DNA from: Nocardiopsis listeri
GTDB lineage: Bacteria; Actinomycetota; Actinomycetes; Streptosporangiales; Streptosporangiaceae
DNA length: 51,916 nt
Assembly (NCBI RefSeq): GCF_020741345.1
Contig: NZ_DYZD01000072.1
Location: 1 to 51,916, forward strand
Reading direction: 5' to 3'
The notes under the pieces are model-generated. The model did no database searches. It was not told the DNA's origin and saw only the letters and a list, made by a program, of their open reading frames with translations. The position numbers and the translations under genes are program-made. Positions 30,787 to 40,775 of the stretch are shown here, piece by piece; the first letter of the stretch is position 1, and each line of letters opens with the position of its first letter.

Positions 30787-32172
30787 ATGAGCCGCTACGC
30801 CCACCCCGCCGGATCCCGTCACGCGGAGATCCTGCCGGAGGACAACCCGCCGCTGCCGCCCGAGGACCTCAACTCCCTCGACGAACGCGTGTGGCCCGCC
30901 ACATCGCGTCGTTCGGACGGCGAACTGACCATCGGCGGCATCGGCGTGCGCGCCCTCGCCGCCGAGTACGGGACGCCGCTCTTCGTCATGGACGAAGAGG
31001 ACTTCCGTTCCCGTGCCCGCGACTACTCCACCGCCTTCATCGACGCCGACGTGTACTACGCCGGCAAGGCCCTGCTGACCAAGGCCGTCGCCCGTTGGGT
31101 GATCGAGGAGGGACTCAAGCTCGACGTGTGCTCCGGTGGTGAGCTTGCGGTGGCCCTGGCCGCCGGCGTTCCCACCGACCGCGTCGCCATGCACGGCAAC
31201 AACAAGTCGGTGGCCGAGCTGCGCCGCGCCGTCGAGGTCGGAGTCGGCCGCGTCATCGTCGACTCCCTCGACGAGATCGACCGTCTGGCGGCCGTCGCCG
31301 CCGAGCTCGGCGCTCGCCCCAAGGTCCTGATCCGCGTCACCACCGGGGTGGAGGCGCACACCCACGAGTTCGTCGCCACCGCCCACGACGACCAGAAGTT
31401 CGGGTTCGCGCTCAGCACCGGCGCCGCCGCGGAGGCGGTCCGTCGGGTCCTGGCCACCGGCCACCTGGAACTGGTCGGGCTGCACTCGCACATCGGTTCG
31501 CAGATCTTCGACACCTCCGGGTTCGAGGTCGCGGCCCGCCGCGTCACCCGGTTCCTCACCCGGATCCACGAGGAACTCGACGTCACCCTCGCCGAACTCG
31601 ACCTCGGCGGCGGGCTGGGCATCGCCTACACCTCCGACGACGACCCCCTCGATCCCAAGACCATCGCCGAGAGCCTCACCGCGATCGTGCGCCGCGAGTG
31701 CGCCGAGGCGGGGCTGCCCATGCCGCGCATCGCGGTCGAGCCCGGCCGCGCCATCGCCGGCCCCGCCGGGGTCACCCTCTACGAGGTCGGCACCATCAAG
31801 GACGTGGAGGGCATCCGCACCTACGTGAGCGTCGACGGCGGGATGAGCGACAACATCCGCACCGCCCTGTACGGATCGGAGTACACCGGCCGACTGGTCT
31901 CTCGCGAGAGCGACGCCGAGGCCATGCTCTCCCGTTTGGTCGGCAAGCACTGCGAGAGCGGTGACATCATCGTGCACGACCTGTACCTGCCCGCCGACCT
32001 GCGGCCGGGCGACCTGGTGGCGGTGGCCGCCACCGGTGCCTACTGCTACTCCATGGCGAGTAACTACAACCACCTGCCCCGCCCCGCCATGGTGGCGGTC
32101 CGGGACGCGAACGCACGGGTCATCGTGCGCAGGGAGAGCGAGGAGGACCTCCTCCGCCTCGACGTAGGCTGA
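30787..32172 (+). CDS. lysA: Diaminopimelate decarboxylase
   Basis: A 461-residue PLP enzyme (alanine racemase fold) that decarboxylates meso-diaminopimelate to lysine. PLP-binding Lys94 is in [35 protein letters not shown] and CESGD line the phosphate and substrate sites in the family order; [12 protein letters not shown] is near the end. ATG 30787 is used because a longer open frame (to 30526) runs back into nrtL. It leads the aspartate-family set lysA-hom-thrC-thrB, all on the plus strand with short gaps. Confidence 0.95.
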   Translation: MSRYAHPAGSRHAEILPEDNPPLPPEDLNSLDERVWPATSRRSDGELTIGGIGVRALAAEYGTPLFVMDEEDFRSRARDYSTAFIDADVYYAGKALLTKAVARWVIEEGLKLDVCSGGELAVALAAGVPTDRVAMHGNNKSVAELRRAVEVGVGRVIVDSLDEIDRLAAVAAELGARPKVLIRVTTGVEAHTHEFVATAHDDQKFGFALSTGAAAEAVRRVLATGHLELVGLHSHIGSQIFDTSGFEVAARRVTRFLTRIHEELDVTLAELDLGGGLGIAYTSDDDPLDPKTIAESLTAIVRRECAEAGLPMPRIAVEPGRAIAGPAGVTLYEVGTIKDVEGIRTYVSVDGGMSDNIRTALYGSEYTGRLVSRESDAEAMLSRLVGKHCESGDIIVHDLYLPADLRPGDLVAVAATGAYCYSMASNYNHLPRPAMVAVRDANARVIVRRESEEDLLRLDVG

Positions 32173-32243
32173 AACGTTCGTCACACGGGCGTCGACCGAC
32201 GTCCGGAAGGGTCGGACACGAGAGAAGTGGGAGTCACGCCCAA

Positions 32244-33530
32244 ATGTCGATGAAGGTGGCGCTGCTCGGATGCGGCGTTGTGGGTTCGGAAGTCGTCCGC
32301 CTGGTCAACGAACAGTCCGAGGAACTGGCCGCGCGGATCGGCACGCCGATCGAGATCGGCGGGATCGCGGTACGCAGGCTCGACCGCGACCGCGGGGTCG
32401 ACCCGGCGCTGCTGACCACCGACGCCACGGCGCTGGTCACCCGCCCGGACATCGACGTCGTGGTGGAGGTCATCGGCGGGATCGAGCCGGCCCGTTCGCT
32501 GATCCTCTCGGCGATCAAGTCCGGCAAGTCCGTGGTGACCGCCAACAAGGCGCTGCTGGCCGAGGACGGGCAGACCCTGCACGCCGCGGCCCGCGAGGCC
32601 GGGGTGGATCTGTACTACGAGGCGTCCGTGGCCGGGGCCATCCCGTTGCTGCGTCCGCTGCGCGACTCCCTGGCGGGTGACAAGGTCAACCGGGTCCTGG
32701 GGATCGTCAACGGCACCACGAACTACGTGCTGGATCGCATGGACTCCGCAGGGTCGTCCTTCACCGAGGCCCTGGAGGAGGCACAGACCCTGGGTTACGC
32801 CGAGGCGGACCCGACCGCCGACGTGGAGGGCTTCGACGCCGCCGCCAAGGCCGCGATCCTGGCCCGGCTGGCCTTCCACACCCAGCGGGTCACCGCCGCC
32901 GACGTGCACCGCGAGGGCATCACCGCGGTCTCCGCCGGCGACATCGCCAGTGCCCGGGACATGGGGTGCGTGGTCAAGCTCCTGGCGATCTGTCAGCGCT
33001 CCGAGGACGGTGAGTCCGTGGGCGTGCGCGTCCATCCGGTCATGCTGCCGTTGGAGCACCCGCTGGCGAGCGTCAAGGAGGCCTACAACGCGGTCTTCGT
33101 GGAGGCCGAGTCGGCCGGTCGGCTGATGTTCTACGGCGCCGGTGCGGGGGGCACCCCCACCGCCGGCGCGGTCCTGGGCGACATCGTGGGCGTGACCCGC
33201 AACCGGATGGCCCGCACGTCCGTGTCCGAGGGCGGGCACGACACCGGCCTGCCGGTGCACGACATGGGACGCACCATCACCAGCTACCACGTGGCGCTGG
33301 ACGTGGCCGACCGCCCGGGTGTGCTCTCCCAGGTCGCCGAGGTCTTCGCCGACCACGGTGTCTCCATCAAGAACGTGCGTCAGGAGGGCAGCGGGGACGA
33401 CGCCCAGCTCGTACTGGTCAGTCACCCCGCGCCCGACTCCGCGCTCAGCAGCACGGTCGAACGGCTCGACTCGCATCCGATGGTCCGAGAGGTGGCCAGC
33501 GTGATGCGCGTGGAGACCTTCCAGGACTGA
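32244..33530 (+). CDS. hom: Homoserine dehydrogenase
   Basis: A 428-residue NAD(P)-dependent enzyme that reduces aspartate semialdehyde to homoserine. Rossmann motif LLGCGVVGSEV is at the N-terminus, with ANKALL, GIVNGTTNYVL and GYAEADPTADVEGFDAAAK in the catalytic half. A C-terminal ACT domain (YHVALDVADRPGVLSQVAEVF, then KNVRQEG) is present, which binds threonine for feedback control. Length is typical for the actinobacterial form. It is 72 bases after lysA; a strong hairpin follows the stop. Confidence 0.95.
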   Translation: MSMKVALLGCGVVGSEVVRLVNEQSEELAARIGTPIEIGGIAVRRLDRDRGVDPALLTTDATALVTRPDIDVVVEVIGGIEPARSLILSAIKSGKSVVTANKALLAEDGQTLHAAAREAGVDLYYEASVAGAIPLLRPLRDSLAGDKVNRVLGIVNGTTNYVLDRMDSAGSSFTEALEEAQTLGYAEADPTADVEGFDAAAKAAILARLAFHTQRVTAADVHREGITAVSAGDIASARDMGCVVKLLAICQRSEDGESVGVRVHPVMLPLEHPLASVKEAYNAVFVEAESAGRLMFYGAGAGGTPTAGAVLGDIVGVTRNRMARTSVSEGGHDTGLPVHDMGRTITSYHVALDVADRPGVLSQVAEVFADHGVSIKNVRQEGSGDDAQLVLVSHPAPDSALSSTVERLDSHPMVREVASVMRVETFQD

Positions 33531-33537
33531 CCGAGGG

Positions 33538-33569
33538 CCGGGGGTCGCTCGGCGGAACGCGACCCCCGG
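33538..33569 (+). terminator. Strong hairpin after hom
   Basis: CCGGGGGTCGC (33538-33548) and GCGACCCCCGG (33559-33569) pair perfectly over 11 bases with a ten-base loop, eight bases past the hom stop. There is no T tract, so it may end some transcripts or protect the 3' end. Confidence 0.55.
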
Positions 33570-33740
33570 TGTCCGAATATTGAGATCACAGTGCCGGGAT
33601 GCAAGACATTGCAGGCCGGGTCGTACACTCGTGACCAGTGGGGACGCTCCGCTACGGCGAACCCCCGCATCCGATTTTCTCCGCGCGTCCGCCGAGGGCG
33701 CGCGTCAAGCGAACAGCAACCACCCGAAAGGGACACCGTC

Positions 33741-34805
33741 GTGAGCATGGCACGGGCGTGGCGAGGCCTCGTCGAGGAATACCGCGACCGCCTTCCCGTC
33801 AACGAGAACACCCCCGTCGTGACCCTCCAGGAGGGCAACACCCCGCTGCTGCCCGCCACGCGCGTGTCCGAGCTCACGGGCTGCGAGGTCTTCCTCAAGG
33901 TCGAGGGCCTCAACCCCACCGGCTCCTTCAAGGACCGTGGCATGACCATGGCGATCTCCAAGGCGGCCGAGGACGGCGCGAAGGCCGTCATCTGCGCCTC
34001 CACCGGCAACACCAGCGCCAGCGCCGCCGCCTACGCCATCCGCGCCGGCATGACCTGCGCCGTCCTGGTGCCCCAGGGCAAGATCGCCATGGGCAAGCTC
34101 GCCCAGGCCCTCGTGCACGGAGCCCGTCTGCTCCAGGTCGACGGCAACTTCGACGACTGCCTGGAACTCGCCCGCAAACTCAGCGTCGACTATCCGGTCG
34201 CCCTGGTGAACTCGGTCAACCCCTACCGCCTCCAGGGGCAGAAGACCGCCGCCTTCGAGATCGTCGACGCCCTCGGTGACGCCCCCGACATCCACTGCAT
34301 CCCCGTCGGCAACGCCGGCAACATCACCGCCTACTGGATGGGCTACACCGAGTACGCCAAGGACGGGGTGTCCACCAGGTCCCCCCGCATGCTCGGTTTC
34401 CAGGCCAGCGGCGCCTCGCCCATCGTCGACGGCGCACCCGTGACCAGCCCCAGCACCATCGCCACCGCCATCCGCATCGGCAACCCGGCCTCCTGGAAGC
34501 TCGCCGAACAGGCGCGCGACGAGTCCGGCGGCGCCATCGACAAGGTCACCGACCGCCAGATCATGGCCGCCTACAAGCTCCTCGCCTCCCAGGAGGGCGT
34601 CTTCGTCGAACTCGCCTCGGCCGCGAGCGTCGCCGGCCTCCTTCAGGCCGTCGAGGCCGGTGAGGTCCCCAAGGGCAGCCGTGTGGTGTGCACCGTCACC
34701 GGCAACGGCCTCAAGGACCCCGACTGGGCACTGGCCGGAGCCTCCTCCGCCACCACCGTCCCCGTCGACGCCCAGGCCGCCGCCAAGGCCCTGGACCTGA
34801 TCTGA
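33741..34805 (+). CDS. thrC: Threonine synthase
   Basis: A 354-residue PLP enzyme that converts O-phosphohomoserine to threonine. PLP Lys64 lies in [23 protein letters not shown] and [12 protein letters not shown] bind phosphate and [16 protein letters not shown] is near the C-terminus. It is the short (class II) form. GTG 33741 has AAGGGA about ten bases upstream; ATG 33747 is a weaker choice. A candidate TACACT -10 at 33624 suggests an extra internal promoter, consistent with the hairpin after hom. The gene is followed by thrB after 26 bases. Confidence 0.95.
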   Translation: MSMARAWRGLVEEYRDRLPVNENTPVVTLQEGNTPLLPATRVSELTGCEVFLKVEGLNPTGSFKDRGMTMAISKAAEDGAKAVICASTGNTSASAAAYAIRAGMTCAVLVPQGKIAMGKLAQALVHGARLLQVDGNFDDCLELARKLSVDYPVALVNSVNPYRLQGQKTAAFEIVDALGDAPDIHCIPVGNAGNITAYWMGYTEYAKDGVSTRSPRMLGFQASGASPIVDGAPVTSPSTIATAIRIGNPASWKLAEQARDESGGAIDKVTDRQIMAAYKLLASQEGVFVELASAASVAGLLQAVEAGEVPKGSRVVCTVTGNGLKDPDWALAGASSATTVPVDAQAAAKALDLI

Positions 34806-34831
34806 GCCCGGCCCCGACCTAAGTAGCCACA

Positions 34832-35794
34832 GTGACCTCACCACCTCCGCGCCGGGTGTCCGTCGACGCTCCGGCCACCAGCGCCAACCTCGGGCCCGGA
34901 TTCGACGCCCTCGGGTTGGCCGTACAGCTGTACAACCGCTTCGACGTCTCCCTGCGCGAGGACGACGAACTCCACGTCTTCGCCGGAGGAGAGGGCTGTC
35001 GAGAGGTACCGCTCGACCGGCGTCACCTCGTCGTGAAGGCCATGGCCGAGGCCTTCGACCGGGTCGGGGAGAAACTCCCCGGCCTGGACCTGCGCTGCGA
35101 GAACGACATCCCGCACGCGCGCGGACTCGGTTCCTCGTCCTCGGCGATCGTCGGCGGGGTCGCGGCGGCGGCGGCGCTGCTCGGCCGGACCGGCCCCGAC
35201 GGCGGCCCGGACCGCGACTGGATCTACCAGGTCGCCGCGGACATGGAGGGTCACCCCGACAACGTGGCCCCGTGCGTCTTCGGTGGTTACACAGTGGCCT
35301 ACCGTGACGACGACACCTGGGGCGTGGCCCGGCTCACCCCGGACGAACGGATCCTGCCGGTGCTGTGCGTACCGGGATGGAAACTGTCCACCGAACGCGC
35401 CCGCGGGCTGTTGCCGGAAACGGTCTCCCACACCGACGCCGCCTTCAACGCCGGACGCGCCGCGTTGATGACCGCGGCCGTATGTGGCCAACCCGAATCC
35501 CTGTACTCGGCCACCCGGGATCGACTACACGAGTCCTACCGCTCGCCCGCCATGCCGCGTACTCTCTCCCTCATCGAGGACCTGCGAGAACACGAGAAAC
35601 TCGCAGCGGTGGTCTCCGGTGCGGGTCCCACGGCGTTGGTGCTGTGCACGGTAACCGAGGGGCGAGCCGAGGTGGATTCGCCGGAAATCGTCCGACAGGT
35701 TGATTCGATCGCTCGGTGGGCGGGTAATGATTGGGACATACGCCCCCTGCACGTTGAGCCGGCGGGGGTGCGGACCCCATCTCCCCATCCGTAG
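34832..35794 (+). CDS. thrB: Homoserine kinase
   Basis: A 320-residue GHMP kinase that makes O-phosphohomoserine for threonine synthase. The N-terminal motif PATSANLGPGFDALGLA, the ATP-binding loop PHARGLGSSSSAIVGG and the C-terminal SGAGPTALVL are the three GHMP motifs, in order. GTG 34832 is the start. It closes the lysA-hom-thrC-thrB set; a 438-base non-coding stretch then leads to rho. Confidence 0.95.
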   Translation: MTSPPPRRVSVDAPATSANLGPGFDALGLAVQLYNRFDVSLREDDELHVFAGGEGCREVPLDRRHLVVKAMAEAFDRVGEKLPGLDLRCENDIPHARGLGSSSSAIVGGVAAAAALLGRTGPDGGPDRDWIYQVAADMEGHPDNVAPCVFGGYTVAYRDDDTWGVARLTPDERILPVLCVPGWKLSTERARGLLPETVSHTDAAFNAGRAALMTAAVCGQPESLYSATRDRLHESYRSPAMPRTLSLIEDLREHEKLAAVVSGAGPTALVLCTVTEGRAEVDSPEIVRQVDSIARWAGNDWDIRPLHVEPAGVRTPSPHP

Positions 35795-36232
35795 CATCTG
35801 TGTCGAGGAATAGCCGTGGCCTCAGGTGATGTTAGGCTTGGTGAAGCACCAGATGCCCCGTCACGGGGCGTGTGCTCATCCGCCACAGCGGCTTCCGCAT
35901 CCCATACTCCGGCGGTCCGATCTCACGATCAGTCGGAAGCGGCGGCCAACGTGTCGAGTCAGCGGTCTCCCCGCGACTGTGCCCACGTCTTCGAAGTCCG
36001 CTCCTCCTCGGATGAGCGTGTCACGACGGCTGACGGGCATCACCTCCGAGCCAACCGCCCTGACGTCTGGCTGTACCCAGAGCCCGCCGCGATTGGGTAG
36101 GGGACCGACAACGCCGGTTTCCGACATCCACGTGGGGCACGCCCTACCCGGCCCCTGCCGGTTCGCACCATCGGGCCGGCCGATCAAGCACAACGCTGAC
36201 GGCCGAAGCCCGCTCCTTGGGAAGGACCCTTA
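35795..36232 (+). other. Long leader region of rho
   Basis: A gene-free stretch of 438 bases between thrB and rho. A -10-like TAGGCT (35833-35838) would start a leader of about 390 bases. Early in it GCCCCGT (35855-35861) pairs with ACGGGGC (35863-35869). The rest is C-rich and pyrimidine-rich with no convincing open frame. Long leaders of this sort can serve Rho-dependent autocontrol, as shown for E. coli rho; that is inference here. Confidence 0.55.
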
Positions 36233-38230
36233 GTGAGCGACACCACCGAACTCCGAACGGACGCGGCGGTCGACAGCAAGAACGGCGCCGACGCCTCCTC
36301 GGAGGCCGGCGAAGCCGCACCATCGGGCGCGTCGAGGTCGCGTGCGGCCTCGCGCGGCACCGGTCTCGCCGCCCAGAAGCTCCCCGAGCTCCAAAAGCTC
36401 GCGTCGAGCATGGGCATCACCGGTACGGGGCGCATGCGCAAAAGCGACGTGATCGCTGCGATCGAAGCCAAGCAGGGCGGTCCCGTGGCCCCGGCCAAAT
36501 CGAAGTCGGTAAAGAAGTCCGACGCCGCCCCTGAGGCCGGTAAGGTCGAAGGAACCGACGGCCGGACCGAACCCGCCTCGTCCACCTCGTCGGGTTCCGA
36601 CGAGGTGGGGAACAAGGGTTCGGGCGATCGGTCATCGGACCAGGCCGTGACCGAGTCCCAGGGTGGGAAGGGTGACAAGCCCTCCCGCAACCGCCGCTCG
36701 TCCCGCAATCGCGGTGACGAATCCGGTGACCAGCCCCGTTCGGTGGACGGCACCGACTCCTCAACCTCCGCGAGCAGCGTGACCAAGACATCCAGCACCC
36801 CCCAGAAGAACGGCCCCGACTCCGAGGACCGTGACAACAGGTCCGGGCAGGGTCGCGAACGCCAGCGCAACCGTCGCAACCGCAACCGTGGCGGTGACGA
36901 CCAGAACACCAACAACACCGACCGTCAGCAGGGCGGCGGCGACGGCCAGAACCAGGGTCGCAGCGGCAGCAACAGCAACAGCGGCAACGATGACGACTTC
37001 GGCGGCGGCCGCAGGCGTGGTCGACGTCGGGACCGGCGGGACCGTCGTGGTCGCGGCAGTGGTCCGGAGAGCGAACCGATCATCGGTGAGGACGACGTCC
37101 TGCTGCCGGTCGCGGGCATCCTGGACATCCTGGACAACTACGCCTTCGTTCGCACCACCGGTTACCTGCCCGGGCAGAGCGACGTGTACGTGTCCCTGGC
37201 CCAGGTCCGCAAGTACGGCCTGCGCAAGGGCGACCACATCATCGGTGCGGTCCGTCAGCCCCGCGATGGTGAGCGACGCGAGAAGTTCAACGCCCTGGTG
37301 CGTCTGGACTCGGTCAACAACATGTCCTCGGACCAGGCCAAGGGGCGTCAGGAGTTCTCCAAGCTCGTCCCGCTCTACCCGCAGGAGCGCCTGCGGCTGG
37401 AGACCGAGCCGAACATCCTGACCACGCGGATCATCGACCTGGTCGCCCCGATCGGCAAGGGCCAGCGTGGTCTGATCGTCTCCCCGCCCAAGGCCGGTAA
37501 GACGATGGTGATGCAGGCGATCGCCAACGCCATCACCGAGAACAACCCGGAGTGCTACCTGATGGTGATCCTCGTGGACGAACGTCCCGAGGAGGTCACC
37601 GACATGCAGCGCACGGTCAAGGGCGAGGTCATCCACTCGACCTTCGACCGTCCGGCCGAGGACCACACGGTCGTCGCGGACCTGGCGATCGAGCGCGCCA
37701 AGCGCCTCGTGGAGATGGGCATGGACGTGGTCGTCCTACTCGACTCCATCACCCGCCTGGGCCGTGCCTACAACCTGGCCGCCCCCGCCAGCGGACGCAT
37801 CATGTCCGGTGGCGTGGACTCCACCGCCCTGTACCCGCCGAAGAAGTTCTTCGGTGCGGCCCGCAACATCGAGGGCGGCGGTTCGCTGACCATCCTGGCC
37901 ACCGCGCTGGTCGAGACGGGTTCGCGCGCCGACGAGGTGATCTTCGAGGAGTTCAAGGGCACCGGCAACATGGAGCTCAAGCTCAACCGGTCCCTGGCGG
38001 ACAAGCGGATCTTCCCGGCCGTGGACGTGGACGCCTCCAGCACCCGTAAGGAGGAGATCCTGATGTCGCCCGAGGAGCTGAACGTCGTGTGGAAGCTCCG
38101 CCGGGTGCTGCACGCCCTGGACACGCAACAGGCGATCGAGTTGCTCCTGGACAAGATGAAGGAGTCCAAGAGCAACGCCGAGTTCCTCATGCAGATCCAG
38201 AAGACCACGGTGGGGCCGGAGCGCTCGTAA
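36233..38230 (+). CDS. rho: Transcription termination factor Rho, with long polar insert
   Basis: A 665-residue ATP-dependent RNA translocase that ends transcription. The Rho N domain is at about residues 44-80 (LQKLASSMGI, RMRKSDVIAAI). It is followed by an unusually long low-complexity region (about 80-280) rich in Arg, Asn, Asp, Ser and Gly. The RNA-binding cold-shock domain reads GILDILDNYAFVRTTG. The ATPase core has the P-loop SPPKAGKT (417-424), Walker B VVLLDSITRLGRAYN and the Q/R loops (DSTALYPPKKFFGAARN). The polar insert is an actinobacterial trait and binds extra RNA in related proteins. Start GTG 36233 has GGAAGGA upstream. Confidence 0.95.
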   Translation: MSDTTELRTDAAVDSKNGADASSEAGEAAPSGASRSRAASRGTGLAAQKLPELQKLASSMGITGTGRMRKSDVIAAIEAKQGGPVAPAKSKSVKKSDAAPEAGKVEGTDGRTEPASSTSSGSDEVGNKGSGDRSSDQAVTESQGGKGDKPSRNRRSSRNRGDESGDQPRSVDGTDSSTSASSVTKTSSTPQKNGPDSEDRDNRSGQGRERQRNRRNRNRGGDDQNTNNTDRQQGGGDGQNQGRSGSNSNSGNDDDFGGGRRRGRRRDRRDRRGRGSGPESEPIIGEDDVLLPVAGILDILDNYAFVRTTGYLPGQSDVYVSLAQVRKYGLRKGDHIIGAVRQPRDGERREKFNALVRLDSVNNMSSDQAKGRQEFSKLVPLYPQERLRLETEPNILTTRIIDLVAPIGKGQRGLIVSPPKAGKTMVMQAIANAITENNPECYLMVILVDERPEEVTDMQRTVKGEVIHSTFDRPAEDHTVVADLAIERAKRLVEMGMDVVVLLDSITRLGRAYNLAAPASGRIMSGGVDSTALYPPKKFFGAARNIEGGGSLTILATALVETGSRADEVIFEEFKGTGNMELKLNRSLADKRIFPAVDVDASSTRKEEILMSPEELNVVWKLRRVLHALDTQQAIELLLDKMKESKSNAEFLMQIQKTTVGPERS

Positions 38231-38239
38231 CCGAACGGC

Positions 38240-38273
38240 AGGCCCCCTTCCCGGGATCGGGGAGGGGGCCTTT
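38240..38273 (+). terminator. Intrinsic terminator after rho
   Basis: AGGCCCCCTTCCC and GGGGAGGGGGCCT form a 12 to 13 pair stem with a six-base loop, followed by TTT, ten bases after the rho stop. Confidence 0.8.
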
Positions 38274-38322
38274 CGTGTGCCGGAAGGCGGCCGATCGGTC
38301 TCGCTTTCAGGATGTGGAACCC

Positions 38323-38350
38323 TAATATCACTACTGTGTTGCAGATCACA
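38323..38350 (+). promoter_or_regulatory. Promoter and CRP-type site before the lactate permease gene
   Basis: TAATAT (38323-38328) is a good -10 box, though its -35 region is poor. Directly after it, TGTGT-TGCAGA-TCACA (38335-38350) matches the CRP/Crp-Fnr consensus TGTGA-N6-TCACA with a single mismatch. The site would cover the transcription start, which usually means repression. Confidence 0.5.
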
Positions 38351-38431
38351 AAGGGGGGATGGTAGGAGCGTTCCGACGGACTTAGTGTCGCGCCAGCCGA
38401 GTGCACACCCCGTATCAGGGAGCCGTCTGGA

Positions 38432-40252
38432 ATGGACAACCTCGCCCTGCTCAGCCTCCTCGCGCTCACCCCGATCCTCGTGGTCGGCGTCCTGCTCGTC
38501 GGGTTCCGCCTCCCCGCCATGTACGCGATGCCCGCCGGGTACGTGGTCGTGGTCGGTATCGCGGTCCTGTTCTGGCAGACCGACTGGATGGCCGTCGCGG
38601 CCTCCACCCTCCAAGGCCTGATCCTCGCCGCGGGCCTGCTCTACATCATCTTCGGCGCGCTGCTCCTGCTCTCCACCCTCACCAAGAGCGGCGCCGTGGC
38701 CACCATCAGGGCCACCTTCACCGACATCAGCCCCGACCGACGAGTCCAAGCGTTGATCATCGGATGGCTCTTCGGCAGTTTCATCGAGGGAGCCTCCGGG
38801 TTCGGCACCCCCGCCGCCGTGGTCGCGCCCCTCATGCTCGCCCTCGGCTTCCCTGCCATGGCCGCCGTCATGGTGGGACTGGTCATCCAGAGCACACCGG
38901 TCAGCTTCGGCGCGGTCGGCACCCCGATCCTCGTCGGGGTCGCCGGCGGCCTGGACGGCTCGGAACAGGTCGCCGAACGCGCCACCGTCCTCGGGCTCAC
39001 CCTGCCCGAGTTCATCAGCGGAATCGGCTTTCAGACCGTGCTCCTGCACGCCGTGGCCGGGACCCTCGTCCCCCTCTTCATCTGTTGCATGCTCTGCGGC
39101 TTCTACGGGGAGAACCGGCGCTTCTCCGACGGCTTCGGCGTCTGGAAGTTCGCCCTGTTCAGCGCCTTGGCCATGACGATCCCGTCGATCCTGTACAACC
39201 ACTTCCTCGGGGTCGAGTTCACCAGCCTCCTGGGCGGCCTCACCGGCCTGGTCATCGTCGTCCTCGCCGCACGCAAGGGCTTCCTGATGCCGAAGAAGAT
39301 CTGGGACTTCCCGCCACGGCAGGACTGGCTCGCCCGCTGGAGCGGCAAGATCGAGGCCGGAAACGGCGAGGAGGTCGTCGGTCGCCGCATGGGTCCGTTC
39401 CGGGCCTGGGTGCCCTACCTGTTGGTCGCCGCCATTCTGGTGGGCAGCCGCACGATCACCCCCCTCCAGGAGTGGGCGACCGGCATCACCCTCGGTTCCG
39501 ACGACATCCTCGGCACCTCCATCGCCGAGGCGGTCGAACCCCTCTACTCGCCCGGGGCGACCTTCATCCTGGTCTGCCTGATCACCTACGGACTGCACCG
39601 CATGAAGCGCGCGGAGATCCTCGCCTCCTGGAAGATGGCGGGTTCCCAGCTGGCGGGAGCGGCCGTCGCCCTGCTGTTCGCCGTGCCTCTCGTCCGGGTC
39701 TTCATCAACACCGGAGCGGAGTTCGGGGGCACCGGCCTGGACAGCATGCCGCTGACGCTGGCGTCCGGCGCCGCGGAGCTCGGCGGAACCGCGTGGCCGC
39801 TCTACGCCCCGTGGATCGGTGCCCTCGGCGCCTTCGTCGCCGGCTCCAACACCGTCTCCAACCTGATGTTCTCCCTCTTCCAGTTCTCCACCGCCGAACA
39901 CATCGGGGTCCCGCCGGAGACGGTCGTGGCCACCCAGGCCGTCGGTGGCGCGGCCGGGAACATGGTCACGGTGCACAACATCGTGGCCGCCTCCGCGGTG
40001 GTCGGTCTGGTCGGCCGTGAGGGCGACCTCATCCGCCAGACGATCATCCCGATGACCTACTACGTGATCCTGGCCGGATCGGTGAGCTACGTGTTCATCT
40101 ACGGCCTCGGGGCGAACGCGGGCACGATCGTGCTGGCCCTGCTCCTGGCCGTTCTGGTCGGCCTGGTCGTGCTGTTGCGACGAGCCGACGCGGGCAAACC
40201 ACCGCCCAGCACGATGCGCGACGCCGAGCCCTCGAAGGGGGGTCGGGAATAG
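38432..40252 (+). CDS. L-lactate permease (LctP/LldP family)
   Basis: A 606-residue membrane protein with about 13 or 14 hydrophobic helices. [21 protein letters not shown] and [16 protein letters not shown] are the hallmark segments of lactate permeases, repeated in the second half as [16 protein letters not shown] and [20 protein letters not shown]. It imports lactate, and often glycolate, with protons. A central cytoplasmic loop (about 290-320) is charged, and the C-terminus is basic and polar. It stands alone between rho and rpmE; lactate dehydrogenase genes (lldEFG or lldD) are not in the window. A CRP-like site upstream hints at carbon control. Confidence 0.9.
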   Translation: MDNLALLSLLALTPILVVGVLLVGFRLPAMYAMPAGYVVVVGIAVLFWQTDWMAVAASTLQGLILAAGLLYIIFGALLLLSTLTKSGAVATIRATFTDISPDRRVQALIIGWLFGSFIEGASGFGTPAAVVAPLMLALGFPAMAAVMVGLVIQSTPVSFGAVGTPILVGVAGGLDGSEQVAERATVLGLTLPEFISGIGFQTVLLHAVAGTLVPLFICCMLCGFYGENRRFSDGFGVWKFALFSALAMTIPSILYNHFLGVEFTSLLGGLTGLVIVVLAARKGFLMPKKIWDFPPRQDWLARWSGKIEAGNGEEVVGRRMGPFRAWVPYLLVAAILVGSRTITPLQEWATGITLGSDDILGTSIAEAVEPLYSPGATFILVCLITYGLHRMKRAEILASWKMAGSQLAGAAVALLFAVPLVRVFINTGAEFGGTGLDSMPLTLASGAAELGGTAWPLYAPWIGALGAFVAGSNTVSNLMFSLFQFSTAEHIGVPPETVVATQAVGGAAGNMVTVHNIVAASAVVGLVGREGDLIRQTIIPMTYYVILAGSVSYVFIYGLGANAGTIVLALLLAVLVGLVVLLRRADAGKPPPSTMRDAEPSKGGRE

Positions 40253-40451
40253 GTACTGGTCCCGGCATGGTTGTCGGTCTGGCAAACTGGTGGTGAGGGT
40301 AGGTTCGTCCTCCTGTCGCCGGGAGAGCACGCCACCCGATCACCTGGATCGCCGCGGCACCGGTTCGCGCATGGTTTCGACACGGCCCCGCCCATGATGG
40401 CGGGCGCCGTGGTCATGCGTCCGGCGGTCGCGCACAAGCAAGGAGACACAC

Positions 40452-40661
40452 ATGCAGGCCGACATCCACCCGGAGTACATCACCACCGAGGTGACCTGTA
40501 CCTGCGGCGCCCACTTCGTCACCCGTAGCACCCTCCCCGAGGGCAAGCTGCGCGCCGACGTGTGCTCCGAGTGCCACCCCTTCTACACCGGCAAGCAGAA
40601 GATCCTGGACACCGGTGGTCGGGTCGCCCGCTTCGAGAAGCGCTTCGGCAAGCGCAAGTAG
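40452..40661 (+). CDS. rpmE: Ribosomal protein L31 (zinc-binding form)
   Basis: A 69-residue ribosomal protein of the large subunit. The zinc-ribbon cysteines are present (CTC at residues 16-18, CSEC at 37-40), marking the C+ form used in zinc-rich conditions. The DIHPEY start and [17 protein letters not shown] core are diagnostic. AAGGAG five to ten bases before ATG 40452 gives a strong ribosome site. A possible terminator hairpin follows. It is part of the conserved rho-rpmE-prfA order. Confidence 0.95.
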   Translation: MQADIHPEYITTEVTCTCGAHFVTRSTLPEGKLRADVCSECHPFYTGKQKILDTGGRVARFEKRFGKRK

Positions 40662-40675
40662 CGCTGCCCTTCGGC

Positions 40676-40712
40676 CCGGTGGTACCGCCCTGTTCGCGGG
40701 GCGCGCCACCGG
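40676..40712 (+). terminator. Hairpin after rpmE
   Basis: CCGGTGG (40676-40682) pairs with CCACCGG (40706-40712), with further GC pairs inside. No T tract follows; it may be a terminator or an RNA-processing element between rpmE and prfA. Confidence 0.4.
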
Positions 40713-40775
40713 ACCGGTCGCACCCCCTCACGCGAGGGGAACAGCCAGGGCGGACGAGAAGACGGGAATGGGATA

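Noticed and set aside
35945..36060. Partial resemblance to a cobalamin riboswitch (CCCGCGACTGTG near GCCACTG box)
   Set aside because: The upstream GGTG...GGGAA and other core elements are missing, and rho is not a known target.
37736..40330. 864-codon minus-strand frame opposite rho and lactate permease
   Set aside because: It spans two well-supported genes and has no domain motifs; it is a codon-bias shadow.
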